From Promethearchaeota archaeon (GTDB lineage: Archaea > Asgardarchaeota > Lokiarchaeia > Sigyniarchaeales > SOKP01), in the NCBI GenBank assembly GCA_019058425.1, contig JAHPYZ010000016.1, positions 7,266-61,764 on the forward strand: a DNA stretch of 54,499 nucleotides, written 5' to 3'. The notes beneath the pieces are model-generated. The model was not told where the DNA came from and made no database searches. It saw nothing but the letters and a program-made list of their open reading frames with translations. The stretch's first letter is position 1. Every line of letters begins with the position of its first letter. A program made the translations under genes and the position numbers. This document shows, one piece after another, positions 17,001-26,126 of the stretch.

Positions 17001-19752
17001 TACATTTGAAAGGCAAATTTTAACTCAGATTACTCCTTCAAATACTCCGGCTCAAATACAAGTCATTAGAGGGGTAAATGCTACTTATACTTTTAACTAC
17101 TTAGATATTTTAACAAATCCTATAGTCAAATTTACTACATTTGAGAATATAACTTCTTTAGGAGATTATAAAGTGAATATTAAAAATAATGGAGGGGGAA
17201 GTTATACTTTAGATGTCCTTACTGCCAATGTTCTTGTAACGGGCACTCCAGATGTTATAAATTTTAGCATTTATGCATTTGGTAATCAATCTCAAGAAAT
17301 TTCACTTACAATATTAGTAACAATTATTCAAACTAGAATTGAAAGTATATCATGGAATGATGCTGCTGATTTTGCTCGAAGTACTAGAATCGATATATCA
17401 ATAGATTTCTACTTTAATGATACCACAAATATACTACCTATATCAGGTTTGCAAAAATCAGATGTCAATATTACAAACAACGGCACTGGGACCTATTGGG
17501 GTTTTAATAATTATGAATTATTTACTCAACCTGGACCAGGAAATTATAAACTAAATATTAGTACTATAGGCAAAGATTCTGGTTATTATACATTGCAACT
17601 GCAAATTTCGAAAGTCCCTAACTATAATTGGAGCTTAACATATATCCAATTTTATCTAAGAGGAAATTACACACAAATTGATCTGGTTTCTATGTCACAT
17701 CCAGGGGGTTTATTGACGCCGAAAGGAGCAAATTATAATTATACTATTTTCGAAGGAAGTGACATAAATATGGAGTTTAATCTTACTGATCTTGAATTTG
17801 GTAATGCTCTAGTTTTAGGAGACGCGAATTCTTATAGTGTGTGGTATGAAAATCTTGGCACTGGAGATAATGGAACATTATTGAATACTTTGCATTTTGT
17901 ATATCAAACTCCACTCTTGGGAAGCCATATAGGGACTATTTCAACTTCAAATACTGCTTTAACTCCAGGAAATTATTTGATTAATATTACTATTACTAAG
18001 ACTAACTATGAATCAACGTACTTCGTATTCAATCTAACAGTAATTGAAAAGTACCAAATTAGATTAGACTTCACATATCCAGATGAAGTAAATGCTGGAG
18101 ATCCCTTTGATATTATAATTATAGCGGAATATTACAACGGAACGGGTTGGTTTCCTATAGCAGATACTGATGTGGATCTTACACCATATTTCAATGATAT
18201 CGCTTCATCAATTCAAACTTTAGCTACAAACGTATCTGGGGGAGTCTTATTTACTATAAATGTACTAGGTAATACAAGAACTATGAATTTAACGATTGAG
18301 TTGCGAGAAGAATATTATCATGTTGGTGAAATAAGAATAATTTCAGATATTACTGTAATTCCATTACCAACCGGTTTTAATTTTAAGGATATTTTACCAT
18401 ACCTTATTATTGCAGGGATTGCCGTTGCTGCTATAGGAGCATCAGTTGGTATTTATCGGGGTGTAATAGTTCCAAAAAAGCGTGAAAAAACACGTATTCT
18501 TACAGAAGTTAAAACCATTTTTGATGATGCCATAAACTTAGAACATATTCTAGTTTTATATAAGGGAACAGGTACATGTGTCTATTTCAAGTCGTTTGGT
18601 TCTGAAGAAATTGATCCTGAGTTGATTTCAGGTTTTATTTCTGCTATTAGTAGTTTTGGAAAGGATTTAGTAAGTCAAGAAGAATTGAATGAAATTTCAT
18701 ATGGAGATAAAATGTTATTACTCTCAGACGGAGAACATATTCGAGTTGCTTTAGTATTAGGTAAACAAGCATCTCTCATTCTACGTAGAAATCTGATGGA
18801 ATTCATACATGTTTTTGAGAAGTCTTATTCTAATGAGCTCCCTAATTGGAGGGGTCAATTAAATATATTTCACGATGCGGGAATTCTAGTTGATGATGTA
18901 TTAAATACTTCAATTATTTTACCACATGAAATTTCATATGAAATTTCTACAGCTAAGACTCTTAAGAAACCTCAATCTAAGGATGTATTAAAAATTGCAA
19001 ATAACTTAACGAAAGAGACAGAAAGGAATTTCTTCTTTATTGCTACTTTGTTGAAAGAAGCTTCTGAAAAAACAGGGAAAGAAACAGCAGAAATCTTTAT
19101 GGGGATCAAAGAATTAAGGGACAAGAAAATATTAATGCCAATTGAAATTGCTGCGATTGAAACCCCACCAATTTCTCAGCAAGAAGTAAACCTTATCAAT
19201 CAGAAAGTCTCAGGATTAGTGAATTTATCACCTGAAGAACGACAAAAACTAGTAAATGATCTTTCTCAAATGGGACCCGCAGAAAGAGAAGCATATTTTG
19301 TAAGTCTGAGTGAACACCATGAAATTGTTTCTGCACCTATCGAAACAACGGTAGCTGTTGCTGAAATTGAAAATGTAAAAGAAGCTAAAAAAGAAATTAA
19401 AAAGTTGAAAAATGAAGCTTCTAAGGCAAGGAAAGAGAAAGAATATGATACATCTATAAAAATCCTTCACAATGCGGTAAAAATTGCAACAAGATGGGAA
19501 TTATCAAATGAATCTCAATTATTAGATGATCTAATACGTTTGACTAAAATCGAAGATCTTAATAACAAGCTAAAAACACTTGAGAAAGAAGCAAAATTAG
19601 CCGCAAAGGGAAAAAACTATAATGAAGCTGCTCAGAAATATAAGGTCTCTTCTAAAATTGCATCAGAGATTTTTAAGTTAGGAGTGACTGAAATGACAAA
19701 AGAAGTCAAGAGATTAACAAATAAAGCAAAAGAATTTGAAAAGTTAATTTGA
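14089..19752 (+). CDS. Giant single-pass surface receptor: Ig-like ectodomain, longin/roadblock-like cytoplasmic domain, helical tail
   Basis: Residues 9-33 form a signal peptide or anchor. Residues 40-550 are a beta-rich region, then about eight tandem Ig-like repeats of 100-130 residues (starts near 553, 658, 761, 872, 976, 1081, 1193 and 1321), rich in N-x-S/T sequons. A transmembrane helix lies at 1436-1460, followed by basic residues, so the ectodomain faces outward. The cytoplasmic part has an alpha/beta domain at 1474-1610 whose pattern (HILVLYKGTG, LISGFISAISSFG, FEKSYSNELPNWRGQL) fits the longin/roadblock-like folds common in Asgard proteins. A possible winged helix and two helical hairpins resembling TPR or MIT (KGKNYNEAAQKYK) end the protein. 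Longin/roadblock folds typically regulate small GTPases; ligand and partner are unknown. Confidence 0.8.
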   Translation: MINFNIKKNKRILILFSIIITISFLNVGYFIGIFNNSSNNSNLPNEFDFFNELKTSDYSSSSGGIGENMNISLHQSYLNISFNTALSPSDPKNNSFTLPCPTDVTFNTSYTEIMIKDIFAPNRTLDLEKDIDDTPTAYGTPTYAYSFPVPSKSTMKEFEICLSGNSGSANAGVGFQIWNATWTGGLIEPGTNTGLLSHTETVLTTDNKVWHKISVNAILDPTNTDNSTFFIVMWNTNLPTSYPEFNAKTDGDGPVKSLVYYTPIGPWVSRSYEVCSNVTLELLDNTPKPTELNIKINDTNVNDIDSSNSGKWISNEIFSNPSGQLKFNITADWWDVTCNVSQVLINYTKTDLGANSKFNIAGSGQTVEWNVTRNGGLNYFDTDFNNYRINFTIPATWHDSSIKVFNSTDEWTIKKRLLGNGYRDVEVLNARNGTFWFLNATSTNLLSIIDTYLGITPTTLYNFSQIAHFNATFSKDIIDNDGIINLSVYSPVLINNDLNYSIETGSFTGGSEISIIDWDISDNVTQYGDFRVQVFWYNNTAAGFLEKTIKIFGETDVSLTLPSSPYDSSRIFDIEVYFDDAGLTQGIEGATITYQIESGPIRTVLDGSISEEGNGYYNITIDCNHTDFNGYGPKSIEINASKIYYNNQSVEIDITIYGETALVPLIPRYSFNSTESFDIALFYNDTIKDLGIDGATIEVIINQTLYSPVINPLGGGDYNITINCDHDIFDNLDYGDCNITINIDKSYYYNHSVTYIIHITGETSLSATKFPDPSIGYYNSDETFNITVYFEDNGRTEGISGGDARIFVKRTDETIYEEYLISEVEYGVGNYNFTIYCSDNIFYPYGKYDIKINITKTNYYAAQDIILGVVIGNTTLTILDPTGTVSYVEDETFDISVFYEDHTRPGGIINANITYSIEGNSYRSDNILPDGPGIYNITINANDAEFGSNYKYVDILIRANKSNYINLTRTFTFERQILTQITPSNTPAQIQVIRGVNATYTFNYLDILTNPIVKFTTFENITSLGDYKVNIKNNGGGSYTLDVLTANVLVTGTPDVINFSIYAFGNQSQEISLTILVTIIQTRIESISWNDAADFARSTRIDISIDFYFNDTTNILPISGLQKSDVNITNNGTGTYWGFNNYELFTQPGPGNYKLNISTIGKDSGYYTLQLQISKVPNYNWSLTYIQFYLRGNYTQIDLVSMSHPGGLLTPKGANYNYTIFEGSDINMEFNLTDLEFGNALVLGDANSYSVWYENLGTGDNGTLLNTLHFVYQTPLLGSHIGTISTSNTALTPGNYLINITITKTNYESTYFVFNLTVIEKYQIRLDFTYPDEVNAGDPFDIIIIAEYYNGTGWFPIADTDVDLTPYFNDIASSIQTLATNVSGGVLFTINVLGNTRTMNLTIELREEYYHVGEIRIISDITVIPLPTGFNFKDILPYLIIAGIAVAAIGASVGIYRGVIVPKKREKTRILTEVKTIFDDAINLEHILVLYKGTGTCVYFKSFGSEEIDPELISGFISAISSFGKDLVSQEELNEISYGDKMLLLSDGEHIRVALVLGKQASLILRRNLMEFIHVFEKSYSNELPNWRGQLNIFHDAGILVDDVLNTSIILPHEISYEISTAKTLKKPQSKDVLKIANNLTKETERNFFFIATLLKEASEKTGKETAEIFMGIKELRDKKILMPIEIAAIETPPISQQEVNLINQKVSGLVNLSPEERQKLVNDLSQMGPAEREAYFVSLSEHHEIVSAPIETTVAVAEIENVKEAKKEIKKLKNEASKARKEKEYDTSIKILHNAVKIATRWELSNESQLLDDLIRLTKIEDLNNKLKTLEKEAKLAAKGKNYNEAAQKYKVSSKIASEIFKLGVTEMTKEVKRLTNKAKEFEKLI
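15745..18390 (+). repeat. Eight tandem Ig-like ectodomain repeats within the receptor gene
   Basis: Each unit opens with a Gly-Glu/Asn-Thr or equivalent strand. Common elements follow: ETFDI-x-VFY/VYF, a GI-x-GA-x-I segment, GxGxYNITI, and a final K-x-NYYN strand. The first four units are clearly homologous by eye; the last four are diverged. Variable spacing of 100-130 residues argues for old duplications rather than recent slippage. Confidence 0.65.
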
Positions 19753-19808
19753 TTTATTTTTTTTTTTATTATTTTTACTTTTTACTATTATTCTTAATAT
19801 TCACGTTC

Positions 19809-19838
19809 ATACCTATTCGAATAAATTAAGATAGGTAT
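19809..19838. promoter_or_regulatory. 8-bp inverted repeat upstream of winged-helix-like gene
   Basis: ATACCTAT and ATAGGTAT form a perfect dyad with a 14-nt spacer, 57 nt after the receptor stop and 77 nt before the start of a small winged-helix-like protein. It could be the receptor transcript terminator or an autoregulatory operator. Confidence 0.35.
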
Positions 19839-19915
19839 AAAAAATAAATAATACATTTATAACTATAGTATAAATTAACATTATTAAGACAATTCCTACA
19901 GAGTGATTTAAGAAC

Positions 19916-20164
19916 TTGAATAATGATGAATCTCTCATAGTACCATTAAATATTAAAGAAAAAATAGAAACAATTATCCTGAAGATTCTATATAAATGTA
20001 AATCAGTAAAATCACTAAAAGAATTAACCGAAAAGACACTAGAGAAATCGGCTCAAGAAAGAATTACTACTACTGAAAAACATATAAATTTAATAATTAA
20101 TCAAATGAATAAAGATGAAAAAATAAAATTCACTCAAAAGGATGGATGGAAAATAAGGATTTAA
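19916..20164 (+). CDS. Small winged-helix-like protein
   Basis: The 82 residues begin at TTG; no in-frame ATG occurs before residue 64. GAGTGATT upstream resembles the ribosome site GGTGAT. The pattern is helix (EKIETIILKILYKC), helix (SLKELTEKTLEKS), helix (TTEKHINLIINQMNK), then a short strand pair (EKIKFTQKDGWKIRI), which is the order of a winged helix-turn-helix. There is no metal site. It follows the receptor gene by 163 nt with an inverted repeat between. It may be a DNA-binding regulator; the family is unknown. Confidence 0.55.
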   Translation: MNNDESLIVPLNIKEKIETIILKILYKCKSVKSLKELTEKTLEKSAQERITTTEKHINLIINQMNKDEKIKFTQKDGWKIRI

Positions 20165-20200
20165 TAATAATTAGGAATTGTCAAAAATCTGTATCTTTTT

Positions 20201-21481
20201 TTAATCTGAAATACCATTTTCAGTTATAGAAAAAACAGCATCACCTTCTGGTAAATGGGGGGCATCGACAATTTTGGCAATCCTCTGTTCTCCTTTGCCC
20301 TTTCTTAAATAGATTCTAATTGTAGAACCATGTGCTACAATGTTTCCTCCAGCGGCTTGTAATGGGTTTCCATAAAAAACATCAGGCTTAGATTGAACTT
20401 GATTTGTTACAACAATCGCCAGATCTGGATAAATATCGCATAATCTTAATAAATCATGCAAATGGGAGTTGATTGTTTGTTGACGGGTCGCTAATGTGCC
20501 ACGTCCTATATATTCACTTCTAAAGTGTCCAATAAGTGAATCCACTACAATCAATTTGACACCTTTTTCTTTAATTAAATTGGCAGCTTCTTTAATAAGG
20601 AGAACTTGATGATCACTATTATATGCACGCCCAAAAATTATGTTTTTGAGAACTTTTTTGTGATCCAAATCTAATCCTTCAGACATTTGGATGATTCTTT
20701 CGGGTCTAAATGTACCTTCAGTATCAATATATAAAGCTTTCCCTTCAAGGCCTCCATTTTCTCTGGGTAATTGAACATTAACACATAGCTGATGCATTAT
20801 TTGAGTTTTACCTGTCCTAAATTCGCCAAAAAACTCAATTACACTCCCAGTCTCTACCCCTCCACCTAACGAGTCATCTAACTCTTGGCTACCTGTTGTT
20901 ATTCGAGCTATATTTTTTCTGTGCTCCCAAACATCTTCTGCAGATTTAAATCCAATATTCAATATTTCCATACTTGATTTAATTAATTTCTCAGTTGTTT
21001 TTTCTCCTAAACCACTTTCTGATTGTATAATTTTAGGAGGTGTAAATGCAATTGATTCTAAACTAGAAAATCCTGCTTTAATTAATTTGTTTAATGTAGC
21101 TTCACCTACACCAGGAAGTTCTTTTACTGCGTTAATGCATTCTTTTAAACTTTTTTCTCTGTTCAATTCATCTTCATCATCCAAATCTACATCTTTTAGT
21201 TCTAAATCATCAACTAATTGATCTTCAATTTCGATTTTGTTTTCTCTATCCTCAATTTCATTAAAGGCGTTAATCAATTCTTCTTCATCATCATAATCAT
21301 CATTATTTAATTCATTGTTTTCATCCAAATTATCTTCTTCGGTGTTGTTTTCGAATGAAGCAAAATTTAGATGGTCTTTATAGATTTTTCCTTTTGTATG
21401 ATTACGTTTACATTCTTTACAATAATAAGGATTTCCCATTTCAAAACCATTATTTTTTTCAATTTCACTTGCTTTAGCCAT
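20201..21481 (-). CDS. radA: RadA/Rad51-family recombinase with N-terminal zinc-site extension
   Basis: Catalyses ATP-dependent strand exchange in recombination and repair. The core has a helix-hairpin-helix pair at 118-170 ([22 protein letters not shown]), Walker A GEFRTGKT (219-226), a Walker B segment [11 protein letters not shown], the L1-region motif GTLATRQQ and [11 protein letters not shown] near L2. The length of 426 exceeds the usual 320-350 because of about 110 extra N-terminal residues. Residues 21-37 carry Cys21, Cys24, His28 and His37, a possible zinc finger, and 45-110 are very acidic. The upstream region to the divergent SIS gene is 261 bp and AT-rich. Confidence 0.93.
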   Translation of the reverse strand: MAKASEIEKNNGFEMGNPYYCKECKRNHTKGKIYKDHLNFASFENNTEEDNLDENNELNNDDYDDEEELINAFNEIEDRENKIEIEDQLVDDLELKDVDLDDEDELNREKSLKECINAVKELPGVGEATLNKLIKAGFSSLESIAFTPPKIIQSESGLGEKTTEKLIKSSMEILNIGFKSAEDVWEHRKNIARITTGSQELDDSLGGGVETGSVIEFFGEFRTGKTQIMHQLCVNVQLPRENGGLEGKALYIDTEGTFRPERIIQMSEGLDLDHKKVLKNIIFGRAYNSDHQVLLIKEAANLIKEKGVKLIVVDSLIGHFRSEYIGRGTLATRQQTINSHLHDLLRLCDIYPDLAIVVTNQVQSKPDVFYGNPLQAAGGNIVAHGSTIRIYLRKGKGEQRIAKIVDAPHLPEGDAVFSITENGISD

Positions 21482-21742
21482 AAATACTCATCAAAATAAG
21501 TGTAATTTTTATAGATACTATTTATTATGTATAGTTGGGGGCTTGCTTATTTTAATAAAAATAGAGTTATAATTTTCAAATTTTCTTTTGGTAAAGAAAA
21601 AGCAAGAAACGACAATATTCAATAATTTCTATGTATGTTTAAGATTTCATTATCTCTATGAATAATTAATAAAATAATATAAACATAAATAGATTATATA
21701 AAGATATTATTAAATTCTACAAATCAAATGAGATGAAATCTT

Positions 21743-22978
21743 ATGGTAATAAATTTAAAACTTGAATATTATCCAGAAATAAATGATAAAATGATAGTAG
21801 ATTCTATTAATCTCATTAAGAAAAATAAAGATCATTGGGATTCCCCTTTTTTCATTGACACAAAGACTCATATCGATTTATCTAAGATTCAAAATGTTGC
21901 AAACCCGTTTATTTCTGAAACTCTTAAAAATATTATTGTCTTAGGTACAGGTGGTTCAATACAGACTTTACTTGCTCTAAAACATTTAGCGAAAAGAAAA
22001 ATATTTCCAGTTACTAGTTCCAGAGCTGTAGAATTAAATGGATGTTTAGATAAAACATCTCCAGAAGATTCAATTGTAATTCCAATATCAAGAGGAGGAG
22101 AAACTTTAGATATTAATTCAACTATTGGAACATTTTTGAAACTGGGTTATAAATTCTTAGGGCTTTCTTCAATGGGGACAATGAATACAATTCTTAGTAA
22201 AATTGATTGCCCAATATTAGAGGTGCCTAATCTTTCTGGACGGTATGCTGGCTCTGTTACAAATGTAGGAATAGTTCCAGCATACATGGCAGGTATTGAT
22301 GTTAAAGATTTTATAAAGGGATTAGAAGAAAGTTATGAAATATTTTCAAAATATGAAAGACATCCCTCAATGGAACTTGCATCATTTCTATTTAACTTAT
22401 ATAATAAAGGATATAATGTAGTCTTTTCAATGCCTTATTCAAAAAATCTTGAGGGAAGTGTTGGATTATGGGTACAAGGAATATCAGAAAGTACAGGAAA
22501 AGATGAGAAAGGAATGATTGGTACTTTCCAATCTGCTCCAATTTGTCAACATTCTGTTTTAGAATATCTTTTAGGAGGAACTAAAGGAATTGTAATACCA
22601 ATATTATGGACAATTAATAATGAACATCCTAATGTCTCTTTAACCTCCTCTATTACATATGTGGATGGACTTAATGCTCAAACCATAGTTAATTACCAAG
22701 CAAACGCGACATTTCAAGCTTTAATTCAAGAAAAAGTACCCTCAGCAAAAATCTCAATTGATAATCCATCGGAGAGTAATATGGGGCACCTAATGGCTTT
22801 AATTTTATCGTCTATATATTATCTTTGTTTGTTAATAGATATAAATTGGGCAAACAATCCAAAAGTAATTATTGGTAAAAAAATATGCAATGAAGCTCTT
22901 GAAACAAAAATTACTCCTGAACAAGAAGAAAAAATGAGAAGAGAAATCGCACAAGAAAAATTTAAAGATTTCTTCTAA
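21743..22978 (+). CDS. SIS-domain protein of the phosphoglucose isomerase family
   Basis: Two sugar-isomerase domains: LGTGGSIQTLLALKHL in the first phosphosugar-binding loop, and ISRGGETLDI with SSMGTMNTI in the next. PGI-like elements later include STGKDEKGMIG, FQSAPICQHSVLEYLLGG and a C-terminal SNMGHLMAL. The length (411 aa) is below the 450-550 of classical PGI but matches archaeal and bacterial PGI-like forms. It probably interconverts glucose-6-phosphate and fructose-6-phosphate or a related sugar phosphate. It stands alone on the plus strand. Confidence 0.82.
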   Translation: MVINLKLEYYPEINDKMIVDSINLIKKNKDHWDSPFFIDTKTHIDLSKIQNVANPFISETLKNIIVLGTGGSIQTLLALKHLAKRKIFPVTSSRAVELNGCLDKTSPEDSIVIPISRGGETLDINSTIGTFLKLGYKFLGLSSMGTMNTILSKIDCPILEVPNLSGRYAGSVTNVGIVPAYMAGIDVKDFIKGLEESYEIFSKYERHPSMELASFLFNLYNKGYNVVFSMPYSKNLEGSVGLWVQGISESTGKDEKGMIGTFQSAPICQHSVLEYLLGGTKGIVIPILWTINNEHPNVSLTSSITYVDGLNAQTIVNYQANATFQALIQEKVPSAKISIDNPSESNMGHLMALILSSIYYLCLLIDINWANNPKVIIGKKICNEALETKITPEQEEKMRREIAQEKFKDFF

Positions 22979-23011
22979 TCTAATTATTAATATTAATAAA
23001 TTGCAGTTTAA

Positions 23012-24067
23012 TTATAATAGAAAAATGATAATTAAATACGCTAGACCAACTAAAACAAAGGATATGTAAAATACTAATAGATGATTATCAAATTCAATTT
23101 TTCTTTTAATAAATCCAAGATTGAGAGTAAATGTGAAGAAAACATAGGGTGTTAATATTCCATAGATTAACAAAGGTTGAAAATATCTTATAAAGGGTTG
23201 ACTAAAGAACATAAATGTAGCCATAAAAAGTATTGAAAAGAACGTAACCTCTAATATCTTCGCTTTCTTCAGTCTTAGGAAAATGTAAGTTAAACCTATA
23301 ATTCCAACTGGGATTAATCTAATATATAATGGTAAGACCTCTTCACCCATTTGATTCCATGCAAAAAAGAGATTAAAATAATTCTCGACAAAAAAAACTG
23401 GAGTAATGAGGAAAACAAAAACAATAGGAATTGTGCCAATTAAGAACTTCTTCATCTCCTTCCAATCTTGTTCAATTAAATACTTAAGAAATAAAAATCC
23501 TATTGCAGGGATTGTGAAGATTTTTGATACAATAGAAAATGCTAAGAAGATATAAAATAAATATCTACTCCATTCTTCCTCTTTTGGATAGAAATACAGA
23601 GCTAAAAATAAAAAAATAAAAAAGAATGAATCAGTTATGTGGTAACCACAATTCTCGAAACTAAAAACATTGTTTAAAAAGAAAAAGGGATTTATTAAGA
23701 ATAATCCATAAACATATTTCAAATTATTTATCTTAAAACTTTTTAAAACATAATAGAACAAAAAAGCGACAATTATTTCTAAAAGAAAAGCCCAAAAAGC
23801 AAAAACTTCAACCATCCCAAATGATATAACCTGAAAAATTCCCATTAAAAACATCGTAAGTGGAGGATAATTATAATTACCACTAAAATTGATGCCTACA
23901 TCCCCCCAACCTTTTAAAGGATCTAAGATATGGGTAATATAATAAAACGCAAGCATGAAAAGTCTAATTAGAATTCCAAAAACGATTAAAATTATTATTT
24001 TATGAGATAAAATCTTTTCAATAAAAGAGTCTCCTTCTATAGATGTCTCATTACTCATTTTTCTCAT
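23012..24067 (-). CDS. Polytopic GT-C-type glycosyltransferase
   Basis: Nine or ten hydrophobic helices, with an extracytoplasmic loop after the first that contains WGDVGINFSGNYNYPPLTMF. Such an acidic, Asn/Tyr/Pro-rich loop is typical of GT-C transferases using polyprenyl-phosphate sugars, including archaeal and eukaryotic mannosyltransferases. A second loop has FSFENCGYHITDSF. The specific sugar is not predictable. It is the last gene of a minus-strand glycan block, 35 nt after the aminotransferase. Confidence 0.72.
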   Translation of the reverse strand: MRKMSNETSIEGDSFIEKILSHKIIILIVFGILIRLFMLAFYYITHILDPLKGWGDVGINFSGNYNYPPLTMFLMGIFQVISFGMVEVFAFWAFLLEIIVAFLFYYVLKSFKINNLKYVYGLFLINPFFFLNNVFSFENCGYHITDSFFFIFLFLALYFYPKEEEWSRYLFYIFLAFSIVSKIFTIPAIGFLFLKYLIEQDWKEMKKFLIGTIPIVFVFLITPVFFVENYFNLFFAWNQMGEEVLPLYIRLIPVGIIGLTYIFLRLKKAKILEVTFFSILFMATFMFFSQPFIRYFQPLLIYGILTPYVFFTFTLNLGFIKRKIEFDNHLLVFYISFVLVGLAYLIIIFLL

Positions 24068-24102
24068 TATTTTTCATTAATTAAAATATTATTAATTAAG
24101 AC

Positions 24103-25224
24103 TTACTTAAAAAAAGCATTAATTTTTCCTGATATAAACTCAATTTCATCATCTGTTAAAAAAGGATGCATAGGGAGACTAATTAATTCATCTACGTATT
24201 GTTTTGTCTTTTTATTATTAAAATGTTCAAGATAATTGAATGGTTTTGTTTTTTCAATCGGGATTGGATAATGAATAATTGTTGGTATATTGTTCTCACT
24301 TAAGTATGTTTGAAATTTGTCTCTTTCTTTTACTCTAATAGCATAAATATGATAAATTTGTTTATTAATATAAGGAGCGGTTTTTGGTGTTATTACATTT
24401 TCATTATTTACTAATAAATCATCATATTTTTTTGCTACCTCGATTCTCATATCATTCCATTTATCTAAATGCTTAAGTTTTTCATCAACGACTATTGCTT
24501 GAATGGTATCTAGCCTATTATTCCACCCTTTAAAATCATAATGATATTTTAAAGATGATCCATAATTTCTTAAAGATTTAATCTTGTTATATAACTCCTC
24601 GTTGTTTGTTGTAATAACTCCAGCATCTCCTGCAGCACCCAAATTTTTGCCAGGGTATAAGGAAAATGCTGAAACATCTCCAAATCCTCCAACTTTCTTA
24701 TTTAAGACCATTGCTCCATGAGCTTGAGAGGAATCTTCTAAAACAATACAATCAGATTCCTCAGCAATTTCAAGTACTCGCTTCATATTCGAGGGGTGAC
24801 CAAAAAGATGAACTGGAATGAGTACACATGATTTCCATTTTTTTCTATTTTTTTTAAGGTACAATTCCAACAGCTCTACATCAATTTGATAATATTCATC
24901 ACAGTCAATTAACACTAAATCGAATTTAATATCACTAAGGTATGTTATCGGTAATGCAGTAGCTATAAAAGTATTAGCAGGGATAATAACACCACAGGGT
25001 GATTCAAGTTTAAATGCTGCTAATGACAACTTTAATGCATCTGTTCCATTCGAAACCCCTATAGCATATTTTGTTCCACAATATCGAGCAAAATTTTCTT
25101 CAAATTCACCTACAGCTTTTCCGCCAATGAAATCAGATTTTTTAAAAAGAGCGTCTAATCTTGGATTAATATCCTTCTTTATAGCATCCCATTGTTTTGA
25201 TAAGTTATTAAACATTATATTCAT
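24103..25224 (-). CDS. DegT/DnrJ/EryC1-family sugar aminotransferase
   Basis: PLP enzyme that adds an amino group to a nucleotide-linked keto-sugar. The N-terminal motif is FARYCGTKYAIGVSNGTDAL, followed by EDSSQAHGA and the Schiff-base Lys in SLYPGKNLGAAGDAG. That last form is typical of FdtB/QdtB-like 3-aminotransferases, more so than of 4-aminotransferases. It is full length (373 aa). Its neighbours 4 nt and about 900 nt upstream (an oxidoreductase and a hexapeptide acyltransferase) complete a route of the WbpB-WbpE-WbpD type, which gives an N-acetylated amino sugar for the surface. Confidence 0.9.
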   Translation of the reverse strand: MNIMFNNLSKQWDAIKKDINPRLDALFKKSDFIGGKAVGEFEENFARYCGTKYAIGVSNGTDALKLSLAAFKLESPCGVIIPANTFIATALPITYLSDIKFDLVLIDCDEYYQIDVELLELYLKKNRKKWKSCVLIPVHLFGHPSNMKRVLEIAEESDCIVLEDSSQAHGAMVLNKKVGGFGDVSAFSLYPGKNLGAAGDAGVITTNNEELYNKIKSLRNYGSSLKYHYDFKGWNNRLDTIQAIVVDEKLKHLDKWNDMRIEVAKKYDDLLVNNENVITPKTAPYINKQIYHIYAIRVKERDKFQTYLSENNIPTIIHYPIPIEKTKPFNYLEHFNNKKTKQYVDELISLPMHPFLTDDEIEFISGKINAFFK

Positions 25225-25228
25225 ATAG

Positions 25229-26119
25229 CTATCCCTCTAATATTTTTAAAGTATCCATTGTTAATTTTTTTTGTTTGATTAAATCTTCATTGTTAAATGA
25301 AAAAAAAGCTTCAATAGAATTTTTTAACGGCTCTTTATAAGCGCTACAGGGATAACTTAAGTTTCCTGAATAAATAGGAAAACTAATGTTAGCTGAATCT
25401 TCATATTGTAAGAATCTTTTATAATCATCCCAAACAATAAAATAATTATCAAATTCAAAAATACATTCTCTTACTTTTTTCCTATAATGCCAACTAGCAT
25501 TAATACTGGCAATAAAATCACTATATTCTATTAATCCTAAAGAACTATCGTCTTGCTGACCGTTTTTATTCCTCTTATAATCTGTCCATCTTATGTGTAC
25601 AGGGTCTTTTGAAAAAAGATATTGGATAATCGAAATATCATGAGAAGCTAAATCCCAACGAGCATTAACATCAAATCTCTCAGGACCTAAATTTAATCTA
25701 TTCATAGAAACACTTCTTATATTTCCTAATTTACCGCTCTCATAATCTCTCTTTATCGTTTCAATATGAGAATTATATGTAAAAATCCAATTTGTGAATA
25801 ATAGGGTATTATTCTCAAATGCAATATCATATAATTCTTCCGCTTCTGAAGTTGATGTTGTAAGAGGTTTTTCACAGAAGACTTTAACTTCTTTCTCTAG
25901 AAAGTATTTACAAATATCATAATGAGTACTTGTTGGTGTTGTAATAAATACAAGGTCACAATCCAATTGTTTATAATCATTGAAAGTCTGATAATTTTGA
26001 TATTTACTCTTTTCTGAAAAAGATATATCACATACTACGATATTGGTTTTTCCCAAACTTTCCAAATTCTTTAAAATAATTTTCCCCCAATACCCAATTC
26101 CAATAATCCCTATTTTCAT
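25229..26119 (-). CDS. Gfo/Idh/MocA-family sugar oxidoreductase
   Basis: The NAD(P)-binding Rossmann start is GIIGIGYWGK, with VVCD at the end of strand 2 and the family signature CEKPLTTS. The C-terminal domain has ARWDLASHDISI, whose His is in the usual catalytic region. The length (296 aa) is slightly short for the family. It probably oxidises a nucleotide sugar to a keto intermediate for the next enzyme. It is flanked by 4- and 7-nt gaps and therefore operonic. Confidence 0.88.
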   Translation of the reverse strand: MKIGIIGIGYWGKIILKNLESLGKTNIVVCDISFSEKSKYQNYQTFNDYKQLDCDLVFITTPTSTHYDICKYFLEKEVKVFCEKPLTTSTSEAEELYDIAFENNTLLFTNWIFTYNSHIETIKRDYESGKLGNIRSVSMNRLNLGPERFDVNARWDLASHDISIIQYLFSKDPVHIRWTDYKRNKNGQQDDSSLGLIEYSDFIASINASWHYRKKVRECIFEFDNYFIVWDDYKRFLQYEDSANISFPIYSGNLSYPCSAYKEPLKNSIEAFFSFNNEDLIKQKKLTMDTLKILEG

Positions 26120-26126
26120 TTCAATC

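Noticed and set aside
21482..21742. Hidden small gene or RNA between radA and the SIS gene
   Set aside because: The 261 bp are AT-rich without an open frame of interest or stable fold that I could recognise; probably only divergent promoters.
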